54,834 nt of DNA. Origin: Acanthamoeba castellanii str. Neff (lineage: Eukaryota; Discosea; Longamoebia; Acanthamoebidae). The stretch lies in the NCBI RefSeq assembly GCF_000313135.1, contig NW_004457364.1:111306-166139 (forward strand), written 5' to 3'. A program made the translations under genes and the position numbers. This document shows positions 23,419-31,194 of this stretch, one piece after another. The notes beneath the pieces are model-generated. The model was not told where the DNA came from and searched no databases. It worked only from the letters and a program-made list of their open reading frames with translations. The first letter of the stretch is position 1. Each line of letters begins with the position of its first letter.

Positions 23419-25394
23419 ATGGAGCAGCCTCTCAGCCCTCATGGGCCTCAGCGCGTAGAGGGCCAGAAAGGCCGACGCCGCCACCGGTCCCGCGGAGGTG
23501 CAGGCGACAAAGCGCAGCAGCAGCAGTGGCGATGGACTGGCCTGGAGCAGCGCGAAGTGCTCCTGCGGCTGGTGCCCCCGTGCGTGCGCGACAACGACCG
23601 GCGCGAGCTGATGGCCCTCCTCCGCCTCGACGCCGTCCAACGCCGCGAGTCCAACCTTCTCCCTCCCGCGTCTGCGGCTGACATCAGCACCACCTCCACC
23701 TCAACTGCCACCTTAACAACAGCCTCTACCATTACGGCCAGCGGTACGGGGCGCAAGCGGGACGAGCTGACGCTGCTCCAGGGCGCCTGCCTGGTGGGCG
23801 GCTCCTTGGAAACGGTGGCCACGCTGCTCCTCAACGGGGCCGCGCCGACCTGGCCACGCCGGTGGTGCCCCTGGGCAAGGCCAAGGGCGGGCGCGGCACC
23901 CGGGTCATGGGCGGCTACACCCCCTTGCACCTGGCCCTCATCAGCTGCGGCCGGGAACGCAACAAGGTTCGTGTGTTGTTGCTCGTGTCGTGTCGCGTGT
24001 GTGTGTGCGTGTGTCGTGTGTCGTGTCACGTCTAATGTACGGGTGCTGATTGGTGGAGCTCGGCAGATTGTGAAGGAACTGCTGATCTACGGTGCCGATG
24101 TGAATGTCAAGGACGCTGAGGGCTTCTCCTTCCTGGACCTCACCACTGGCGATGACTCGCCCTTCGCTGCGCTCCACCAGCTCATCGCCCAGGCCGCCAA
24201 AGACCCCCGGTACAAGCCAGCTCACCCAGATCTGGCAGCACACACTGCACACGCTGACACACAACCGCACACGCACCACGCACCACGCACCACGCACATA
24301 TCAAAGGGCCAAGAAGGCGCAAGAGGCCAACAGGCAGCACGCGGAGGTGCGGCGCAAGGCGATGGAGCGGGAGGAGCGGCTGAAGTCCAACGCAGCGGCA
24401 GAGCTGGTGGACCCCATCGAAGCGCTGCCGCCCGAGCTGGGCCTCCACATCTTCTCCTTCCTCTCCGTCGCACAGCTCGCTCGCTCGTGCCAGGTCTCCA
24501 CCCTGTGGCGTTGCATTGCAACTGGTTCTCCCCTCCAACCAATCACGGATGTGCATGTGATGATCACTGGTGTGACCATAGCAAACTAACAGCATAACAT
24601 GGCAACACAGATCACGACCTGTGGCGTCAGCTCTACGTGACGCAGTTCGGTCCGGTCCCTCCTCAAACCGAGCACAACTTCCAGGCCCTCCTCCAGCGAA
24701 GCAGTACGTACCGTGTGCGGCGCGCGCGTGCGGTCGTGCGTGTGCGGCGTGTGCGTGCGCGGTCATGGTCTCTGCAACAAGGCTCATGTCGGTGTGGATT
24801 TCCTCAATCAGTGGCGCTGCGGGCCGAGCTTGAAGCCAAGGAGCGGCTGGCGGAGAGGCGCCAGGCCAGGCTCGTGGTGCAGACCGTCCACCACCCGCAC
24901 TGCAACCACAGACACCACGGCCTGCAGGCCGAGCTGCCCGCCTTTTACGACAACACCCGGGGCGTTGGAGTGGCAGCTCCCTCGTGCTCGCCTTCGACGC
25001 CAGCACGAAACTGCTCCGGGTCACCCCCTGCGGCTACTATATGGTCAACAACTGCCTCAACTCCCGTACGCACCAACTGCGAGTGTGCGTGTGCGTGTGC
25101 TGTGCCGTGTGGTGTGCGTGTTGCGTGTGTGCGTGTGCGTGTGCGTCGTGAGTGCTAACGGGTGGGTGTGCAGCGACGGTGAGGGTGACGCACAGCGCAC
25201 ACGAGTGCAAGGTGCAGTGTAAGAACGTGTCGGGCCGGCGCACGACATACTCGCTCAAGGTGGGCGACAAGCTGACCGTGCTGCACCACGCGCCGCAAAG
25301 CGGGGTGTGCAAGGTGTACTTCTTCAGCCTCACCCTCAGCCCGTACGACGACCACCTCAAGCCGCCCGCACTCCACCACTATTGTAACCGCTGA
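23419..25394 (+). CDS. Ankyrin-repeat and F-box protein
   Basis: This is probably a substrate adaptor for an SCF-type E3 ligase; the target is unknown. The start MEQPLSPHGPQRVEG leads to ankyrin-type repeats: DELTLLQGACLVGGSLETVA and TLLLNGA, then GGYTPLHLALISCGRERNK, then IVKELLIYGADVNVKDAEGF. A charged linker precedes the F-box, DPIEALPPELGLHIFSFLS and ARSCQVSTLWRCI (about 24415-24520). The C-terminal half (ARLVVQTVHHPHCNHRHHGL; VRVTHSAHECKVQCKNVSG) is unfamiliar. The frame must shift by one base at about 23845 and again at about 24965 to keep the repeats and the exon LVLAFDASTKLLRVTPCGYY. Both look like assembly indels. It ends HHYCNR at 25394. Confidence 0.82.
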
Positions 25395-25459
25395 GCCATT
25401 TCCACGGCCATGCCTTTTATCATTAGCATTCTTCCTTTTGCACAAGTCCAACCAACCCC

Positions 25460-26533
25460 TTACGACGAGATGGTGGCGTCGATCTTGTAGCAGGCCAGGC
25501 GGCTGCCGGACTTGTCGGCGAGCGTGACGCTAACAAGGATTTCGCCCTGTGTGGATTGGGTTGGGTGAGTGAGTGAGTTGCAGTTCACTAGTGAAACAGT
25601 GTAAACACTGTAAAAAATTGCGTCAGGCGAAGTACGTCGAGGAGCCACGAGATGCCGAGGTTGGGGAACGGGAAGGAAAAGCCGGGGACCGGGACCTGGT
25701 AGGAGCCGGCAGCCAGAGGGCAGGAGCAGGGCACTCCCCTGTGGTGTGCGACATTCCAGGAATGTGAGCGCTTGCCCAGACTACAACTACTCATCGTAGA
25801 TAGGAGCAGGAGAGTGGAAGGAGGAGTACCAGGGCTGGAGGGGGCAGTTGGCGGTCGGGGGCAGGATGCCGCACAGGTCGTAGGTGCAGCTGCCGACGTT
25901 GGATACGCAGGGAACGTAAATAGGAACCTGAATGTGTGTGTGCCACCGTACGCAAGTTCTTAGTAAACTGTCATTTTGATTTCCAGTACAAGGGGGCGCA
26001 TCATTAAAATCACAGGGAAGGCTGCGACGTACGCCGAACACTTTCTTGTAGATTTCGAGCGACATGGTGTAGCCCTCGCCGCTGCTGATGTTGGCGCCTG
26101 ACATCCAACAACAGTGAGAAAAACTAAAGAAAAGAAAAGAAAAGAAAAGAAAAGAAAGAAACACGAGAGAGGCAAGGACGCACTGAGGAAGCCCTTGGCG
26201 GTGATGTTCACGGCTTGGCCGACCATGATGGGGTCGGGCGAGATGTTGAGCTGCGTCAGCTTCGAGGGATCGCTCTCCGAGCCTTTGAGGTGAATGAAGA
26301 AATGGAGGTGAATGGAAGAATAGAAGACGGCGCTGAAGAAAGTAGCAAGGGAGCAGGAAGGGGAGAGTACCGCAGTTCGTGTAGGAGAAGGCGGTGAGCT
26401 TGGCCTTGTCTAGGGTCTGCGGCTGGGCGAGAAGCTGCTCGAGGGTGAACTTCTCCTCCTCCGAGGAAGTGGCGGTGACCACGATAGCGCAGAGAGCGAG
26501 CACAAAAACGCTGATGTAGAGGAGCTTGTTCAT
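25460..26533 (-). CDS. Secreted ML-domain (MD-2/NPC2-like) lipid-binding protein
   Basis: This is a small lysosomal or secreted lipid-recognition protein; NPC2 and the phosphatidylglycerol/phosphatidylinositol transfer proteins share the fold. The start MNKLLYISVFVLALCAIVV is a signal peptide. The mature part begins FSYTNCG, then LNISPDPIMVGQAVNITAKG, GEGYTMSLEIYKKVFG, and CTYDLCGILPPTANCPLQPW joined by a clean splice to GVPCSCPLAAGSYQVPVPG. It ends GEILVSVTLADKSGSRLACY plus KIDATISS. The YTNCG, SPDP..G, YDLC, CP-x-APG/AAGSY and final LAC cysteines are the ML pattern. There are about six exons. It is divergent from the Mpv17 gene across the spacer with the paired hairpin elements. Confidence 0.88.
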
Positions 26534-26755
26534 CTTTGTCTTGACGATTTTGTCTCTACACTGTTTGTTCGGTCACTTCGCGAAAACGAAAAGCTCAATT
26601 TGTCCTAAAAAGGGAATCTTCTTTTCGTTCTTTTTCTTTTTTTCCCAACGTTTCGTTCTTTCTTTTTCCTCCAAGAGGTCGTTGGTTCAGCCAAACGACG
26701 AAGAGTCCCACAAGGGGGAGGAGAAGGGCAGAGTTGAAGTAGTCAGGTGGAGGAC

Positions 26756-26891
26756 CAGGTTCAGTACAAGAATCAACCCTTAGTAGCAAGAGCGAACAGG
26801 TTCACAGTTTACACCTCTGAAAGAGGTGGCCTGCTCGTTCCTCTATTCCGAGGAGCTGAGCGGTTCCCAACCAACCCAATAACAAATCATC
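26756..26891 (+). ncRNA. Structured-element copy 1 (candidate noncoding RNA)
   Basis: The order of elements is GTTCAGTAC (26759-26767); hairpin 1 with stem AACC/GGTT (26775-26778 with 26799-26802) enclosing CGAA; hairpin 2 CACCTC-TGAAA-GAGGTG (26812-26828); hairpin 3 with stems GCTC/GAGC and TCCTC/GAGGA around loop TATTCC (26833-26861) plus CC/GG at the base; then TTCCCA and ACAAATC. Copy 2 repeats this order with different but complementary stem bases and the same loops. Strand is guessed, since hairpins read on both. No known RNA family is recognised. Confidence 0.5.
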
Positions 26892-26938
26892 AACATCATA
26901 AACTCAACATAATACAACACTCGCAAGTCTTGCAAGCT

Positions 26939-26972
26939 TCAATCTTCGCCTGTGATGCTTGGAGAAGATTGA
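26939..26972. other. Perfect 9-bp hairpin 3' of copy 1
   Basis: TCAATCTTC (26939-26947) pairs exactly with GAAGATTGA (26964-26972) around a 16-base loop. Just upstream GCAAG/CTTGC at 26923-26933 forms a near palindrome. Confidence 0.6.
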
Positions 26973-27054
26973 TGAACTAGTGTGTGTTCGCTGCACAGCA
27001 ATGTCCCATAACTTATGCAAGGGCGAAGGGGTACATGTAGGCAGGGGAGGGATC

Positions 27055-27187
27055 GTGTTCAGTACTATAAACAACTCGGACATCGTTTAGATCGAAGAGT
27101 TCAAAGTCTCAAGTCCTGAAAGGACTTGCCGATGCTGCTCTGTATTCCCAGAAGCAGTTCGGTTCCCACTAATCAACAACAAATCTC
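27055..27187 (+). ncRNA. Structured-element copy 2 (candidate noncoding RNA)
   Basis: Same order as copy 1: GTTCAGTAC (27057-27065); hairpin 1 AACTC/GAGTT (27073-27077 with 27097-27101) enclosing CGAA; hairpin 2 CAAGTCC-TGAAA-GGACTTG (27110-27128); hairpin 3 with CCGA/TCGG, CTGCT/AGCAG and CTG/CAG around loop TATTCC (27129-27162); then TTCCCA and ACAAATC. Two more hairpins follow, GCACCTGCT/AGC..AGGTGC (27211-27238) and AGATTC/GAATCT (27266-27286). The copy ends about 145 bases before the Mpv17 ATG, so it could also be a 5' leader element of that gene. Confidence 0.5.
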
Positions 27188-27330
27188 TCATCTTCCTGCC
27201 TCGAGGGGTAGCACCTGCTAAAGACAGCAAGGAGGTGCATCTTGAAAATTGACAACAACGAGTTTAGATTCCAGGAAAGAGAATCTTTTACTGGAGCAAG
27301 GAGCAAAGCGATTCAGAAGCAACATCAATC

Positions 27331-28356
27331 ATGGCCGCAACAGCGCGCAGAGGACTGTGGGGCGGCTACCTCATCGCGTTGGAACGGCAGCCGCTCCTTA
27401 CCAAGGCCGCTTCAGCGGGTATTCTAATGGGCGTGGGCGACGTGCTGGCGCAAACGATCGAAGGGCGTAGCACAATCTCCACATCCGTGAGTGGCACAGA
27501 TGCCATTCAGACATCTCCTGCTGCTGCAACAACGTCGACTCCGGCCATGGGTGGCTTTGATTGGAAGCGAACGGGGCGATTGATGGCCTACGGATTCCTC
27601 GCCTCTGGTCCGTCTTCCATTCGATCTATCATTGTGCAGATGTCTTTTTTAGATTTATTTATTTATTTATTCATTCAGTCATTTATTGTGTTGTTGTGCG
27701 TAGGGCCGATGATGCACGGGTGGTACAAGGCGTTGGACGCCGCGATCCCGTCGGCCAGCTTCAAGGCCTCGATCGTGAAGCTGTGCCTTGACCAGTCCAT
27801 CGCTGCACCCACTCTCATCGCCTCCTTCTTCGTCGTTGTCGGGGTACTACGCCCACTCTTTCTACGTGGCCCGCCGCTTCTACTTCCATCAACTCCCCAC
27901 GCTACGTGAACGCCAACGCTCGTGTGTCGTGTGTCGTGTCGTGTGTATCGTGTGTCGTGTGTCGTGTGTGTCGTGTCGTGTCGTGTGTGTGTCTCGTGTG
28001 TGTGGGAATGAAGGCTATGGAGGGGAAGAGCAGGGCCGAGCTGGAGGAGAAGATGCGACGGGACTACCTGGCCACCATGAAGGTCAACTGGAGCGTGTGG
28101 CCGCTCATCTCCTTCATCAACTTCCGCTTCATCCCTCCCGCCCAGCGGTACTTCCCACCCACAGCGGGCCTTCTCGTTGACTTGTGGTGCATGAGTAGTT
28201 GCAGATCCGCTGGCCTACACCACACGACACATGCGTGATGTCGTTCATGCATAACACACAACAAACACACAACAACTTCTCTCTGTCAGAGTGCTGTACG
28301 TGAGCTGCGTGAGCGTGTTGTGGAATGCGTACCTCTCTTGGGTCAATGCTCGGTGA
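27331..28356 (+). CDS. Mpv17/PMP22-family membrane protein
   Basis: This is a small four-helix protein of peroxisomal or inner mitochondrial membranes, linked in other eukaryotes to membrane permeability and mtDNA upkeep. The start MAATARRGLWGGYLIALERQ is followed by KAASAGILMGVGDVLAQTIE, an Ala/Thr/Ser-rich insert, then FDWKRTGRLMAYGFLASG, GPMMHGWYKALDAAIPS, KLCLDQSIAAPTLIASFFVV, a splice from VVVG to AMEGKSRAELEEKMRRDYL, and VNWSVWPLISFINFRFIPP. It ends VLYVSCVSVLWNAYLSWVN plus AR. The GD-x-L-x-Q, GP-x-x-H-x-W-Y, DQ...P, NW-x-x-WP and NF...P blocks are the family signature in order. Four to five exons; introns carry TTTA and CGTGT tracts. Confidence 0.93.
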
Positions 28357-28550
28357 TGGCCCTCACTTTGGCTTCGTCACACTTCCTTCTTTTCGTCGTT
28401 CACGCGTGTAAACAAGCAACGGTCATGATGTGATGTGATGTGGTGTGAATAAACTTGAATATTGTGTAAATACGTTGTGCCCGTCATGTTCTGTCCACCA
28501 ACAGATATCTGCTGTGAACGTTGACCAAGGGTCGGGAGGGGGGGGAAGGT

Positions 28551-28763
28551 TCACGACTTGCGCGAAGGTCGGTTGCGGGAGGCCTCCGAGGCGTAGCGGA
28601 GCAGGGCGGCGGCCTGCTCGCTCTTCATGCGGACCTCCTCGACGTCGCCGGACTGCTTCGGGGGCGACCGGTGCCACCTCCGCTCCTGGCGCGCCACCTC
28701 GCTCTCCCACTTGCTTAGTGCCTTCGGGTTGAGCTCGTAGGGAATCGTGCCGGCCGTGTTCAT
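28551..28763 (-). CDS. Small protein, member 1 of a local paralogous family (unknown function)
   Basis: A single exon of 70 residues. MNTAGTIPYELNPKALSKWE is followed by a basic Trp segment (RRWHRSPPKQSGD) and EEVRMKSEQAAALLRYASEA. The second half closely matches the member at 30468 (PKQAGDREEVRMK...AALNAYKAA). No signal peptide, membrane helix or cysteines are seen; it is charged and probably helical. I do not recognise a domain. Confidence 0.6.
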   Translation of the reverse strand: MNTAGTIPYELNPKALSKWESEVARQERRWHRSPPKQSGDVEEVRMKSEQAAALLRYASEASRNRPSRKS

Positions 28764-29053
28764 TCTCTTCAGTTCTCTTGTACGCCTCGGCTGTGGTGGG
28801 TGTGGGATGGTGTTGTGTTTGGCCTCTTTGACGGCCGATGCCAGGTGGGGATGGGGTATCTAGGATTGGTGGTTGGAAACTCCTCGGCTGCAACCACCAT
28901 CGGCTCGACACTGCAGGTGTCGCTGCACCGATGAGCCACAGCGTGTTCCGGCCTCACCCGAGTGGTGTAAACCCAGGTGGGCTTTTGTGCTGGGCTACCG
29001 CTGACGTCACCCAGCCACCTTACGATGCAGTCAAACAAAAATCCTCTTGTATT

Positions 29054-29383
29054 TCAGGAATGTCGCTCAGCCCGGAGCAGCCAGACGGCGCAGTGGTGTC
29101 TTCGCTCCGGCGGAGAAAGAGTGGAGACGAAGGAAGGAGGAGGAGAAGCGGAGGAGTACTGGTCGATGGCCAGCAACTGGCGCTGCATGCGAGACCAGTG
29201 CTCTTCCGGGTCGGCCACGCTCTGGCGCTGCTGCCACCACAGTCTCCTCCGGCCGCCCCGGCGTCGGGTGTCGTCCTCCAGTTGGCGCTTCTCGAGGGCC
29301 TCCCACCTCTGCAGGGCCTCCGGGTCGTACATTATGGCGGTCGTCGTCGTCGTTGTCGTTGAGCTCGTGGCCATTGTTGTCAT
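29054..29383 (-). CDS. Small protein, member 2 of the local family (unknown function)
   Basis: A 109-residue open frame. A Thr tract (MTTMATSSTTTTTTTAIM) leads to YDPEALQRWEALEKRQLEDD, then a basic Trp segment (RRLWWQQRQ) and a helical part (HWSRMQRQLLAIDQYSSA). The YDP-x-A-(L/V)-QRWEAL block is shared with the member at 29712. The C-terminal tail differs. The start is the first ATG, with another ATG three codons in. No known family is recognised. Confidence 0.58.
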   Translation of the reverse strand: MTTMATSSTTTTTTTAIMYDPEALQRWEALEKRQLEDDTRRRGGRRRLWWQQRQSVADPEEHWSRMQRQLLAIDQYSSASPPPSFVSTLSPPERRHHCAVWLLRAERHS

Positions 29384-29711
29384 GGTGGGCAAAGATGTGT
29401 TGTGTGCTGCTGTGAGTTGTGGAAGTGTAAGAGGGCAAAGTGAAAGAGAAAGCTCGGCTCCTTTGGTGGTGGACCGTGTGCTAGCACGATCAGCACTACG
29501 CATTAGCCCGGAGCGGTGATTGGGGGAATCGGAATGGAGCGCGGACAAGTCCTCCAATCCTGGACTGACAGTGCACTTGTTCCGGCCATATATCAGATCG
29601 AATCCACCGTTCCACCACACCGTGTTCACCCGCCACCTTAACCTATGAGCCTTCTTGATTTTTATCACTTTTTTCTATTTATCTATTTATTTCCATTTAC
29701 AGTTCTTCTTG
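29384..29711. other. Intergenic between small paralogues 2 and 3
   Basis: No gene is seen. It contains an imperfect inverted repeat (GGACAAGT at about 29541 and ACTTGTTCC at about 29575), a TATATC stretch near 29589 and a T-rich run at 29660-29710. It serves as upstream region of the member at 29054. Confidence 0.4.
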
Positions 29712-30029
29712 TTACGACTCTCGTTCGGCCTGGCCCGGGGAGTTGGTCAAGTAGATGGCGAGGGCGAAGGCCTGTTGCTGCTTCATCACCTCGTGCTCGT
29801 CGGAGTCAAACCATCGGTACTGCCACCACCTCCGCCCAAGCCTGGCTCCACCGCCACCGGCCTCTTCATGCTGGCGCCGTCGGAGTTGTTGCTCCTGTCG
29901 TGGGGCGACGTGCTGGGGCAGGTGTGGCCGGCGCGGCTCGGCCGTCGCCATGTACGCCCCCAACGCTTCCCACCTCTGGACGGCGGCCGGGTCGTAGCTG
30001 ATGATGTGCGCTGTGGTCGTCGCCGACAT
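29712..30029 (-). CDS. Small protein, member 3 of the local family (unknown function)
   Basis: A 105-residue open frame. MSATTTAHIISYDPAAVQRW and EALGAYM open it, then a basic/Gln-rich middle, a Gly run, and RRWWQYRWFDSDEHEVMKQQ plus QAFALAIYLTNS. The YDPAAVQRWEAL block matches member 2 (YDPEALQRWEAL). The Trp-rich then helical C-terminus keeps the order seen in all four members. No known domain. Confidence 0.58.
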   Translation of the reverse strand: MSATTTAHIISYDPAAVQRWEALGAYMATAEPRRPHLPQHVAPRQEQQLRRRQHEEAGGGGARLGRRWWQYRWFDSDEHEVMKQQQAFALAIYLTNSPGQAERES

Positions 30030-30467
30030 GTTGTGTGCCGTGTGAGTATGTGATGTGAGTGTGCTTTGCGGGAAATGTATGTGCTGGTGCCGCACCGACA
30101 GCGGAAGCAGCGTTGGTTGGCGGGGACAAAACCCGCGCCTATAGGGAATTTGTGTTGCTATGTCCGAACTCCGGCATATACGCCGTGTTAATGCCCGTTG
30201 GGTTACCAGGGAACTCAACGATCCCTGGATACTCGCTTGTAACAACCCCGCCAGGGAACCTCTCGCGCCAGGCAACCAATTCCCTATGCTACCACGAGGT
30301 ACATGATTACTTACGCGAATGTTGTTAACTGATCTTGTATGCTGATACGTTTGATAGGTAGGAATGAACTGAAGAGGAGTGGTGGGTGGGTGGAAGAACG
30401 CTTCTTCCACATCAGTGGTGCAGAGGTGGTGGAGAATAGAGGCGAGTGAGTGTTGTCGTTGTTGCCA
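30030..30467. other. Intergenic between small paralogues 3 and 4, holds an inverted-repeat element
   Basis: No coding gene is seen. It contains a 145-base unit bounded by inverted repeats (30142-30286, listed separately), in the upstream region of member 3. Confidence 0.45.
30142..30286. mobile_element. MITE-like inverted-repeat unit
   Basis: The left end TAGGGAATTTGTGTTGC (30142-30158) and right end GCAACCAATTCCCTA (30272-30286) are near-perfect inverted repeats. The inside holds a second inverted repeat CCAGGGA/TCCCTGG (about 30206-30227). TA lies at both ends, as expected for a TA-targeting element. It may instead be a promoter dyad of the gene at 29712-30029. Confidence 0.4.
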
Positions 30468-30827
30468 TCAGGAGCGCCTCTCGACGCGTGCGGTGCGGTC
30501 GGTGGGCACGTAGTACGGGGGCCGTGGGGCCGTGGCGGCCTTGTAGGCGTTGAGGGCCGCCAGCTGGAGGGCCTTCATGCGCACCTCCTCCCGATCGCCC
30601 GCCTGCTTGGGCGCGCTGATGCGCCACGCGAACTGGCCACCGCCATCGGCGCTCCGCCGCTTGGCCTCCCATCGCTGCAGCACCTTCTCGTTGACCTCGT
30701 AGCCCCTCCTGGCCGCGATGTTGGCCGCTTCGTTGGTGTTGGCGCTGTAGTCTGCCGAGCTGTTGTCGGTGTGTTGGCTGTTGTTGTCGGCGGCGGTGGT
30801 GGTGGGGTGGTTGAAGTTGCCGGTCAT
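30468..30827 (-). CDS. Small protein, member 4 of the local family (unknown function)
   Basis: A 119-residue open frame. An Asn/Thr-rich head (MTGNFNHPTTTAADNNS) is followed by RRGYEVNEKVLQRWEAKRRS, a Trp segment (GGQFAWRISAPKQAGD) and REEVRMKALQLAALNAYKAA. It links the two sub-types: its RWEA block is close to members 2 and 3, and its PKQ-x-GD-x-EEVRMK block to member 1. The C-terminus YYVPTDRTARVERRS is unique. Function unknown. Confidence 0.62.
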   Translation of the reverse strand: MTGNFNHPTTTAADNNSQHTDNSSADYSANTNEAANIAARRGYEVNEKVLQRWEAKRRSADGGGQFAWRISAPKQAGDREEVRMKALQLAALNAYKAATAPRPPYYVPTDRTARVERRS

Positions 30828-31194
30828 TTTGGAGGTATGTCGGTGGTGCAGACTGAGGGTTGGGTTGTATGTTTGTGGTGCGGTTGGTTGTTGTGAAGAT
30901 GATGATGCCAACTGGCTTTTTGAATTGGCGGTGTCGGCGGGGTGACAAGGGACGACGGTGTCTCGCGCTCGGGTGTCTCTTTCCGCGTGAACCGAAAAGG
31001 AAAGCCGGAAAATAACAAGGTCATGACCTTGTCGACTTATTTAAAGAATTTGTAAGGTCCAATCGCCCGACATGATTCAAATTTATGCGATACAAAGTTG
31101 CTTCTTTGGAGGTTACCATGCAGACGCGAGTGGCCGTGGTTACAGGGGATGATGTGGTAACCTCACTTCTGCATATGCGATTTTCGATCGCACG
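30828..31194. other. Intergenic between small paralogue 4 and the RBR gene, with dyads
   Basis: No gene is seen. It contains inverted repeats GAGGTTACC (31109-31117)/GGTAACCTC (31156-31164) and ATGCAGA (31118-31124)/TCTGCAT (31168-31174), a direct repeat TATGCGAT (31084, 31174) and a hairpin TGCGA/TCGCA (31176-31192). Confidence 0.5.

Larger units (their letters stand above)
26534..27330. other. Long intergenic with two related hairpin-rich elements
   Basis: No protein gene is supported here. The spacer between two divergent genes holds two diverged copies of a structured element (listed separately) and further perfect hairpins, one of them inside 26939-26972. It is unusually long for this gene-dense window. 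Confidence 0.6.

Noticed and set aside
26810..27130. Hammerhead ribozyme because of TGAAA next to stems
   Set aside because: The CTGANGA core and correct GAAA/cleavage-site arrangement are missing; TGAAA is a hairpin loop here.
26761..27187. tRNA or tRNA-derived SINE reading of the paired elements
   Set aside because: There is no cloverleaf, no GGTTCRANNCC box at the right spacing and no CCA-compatible acceptor stem; only vague GTTCA similarity to a B box.
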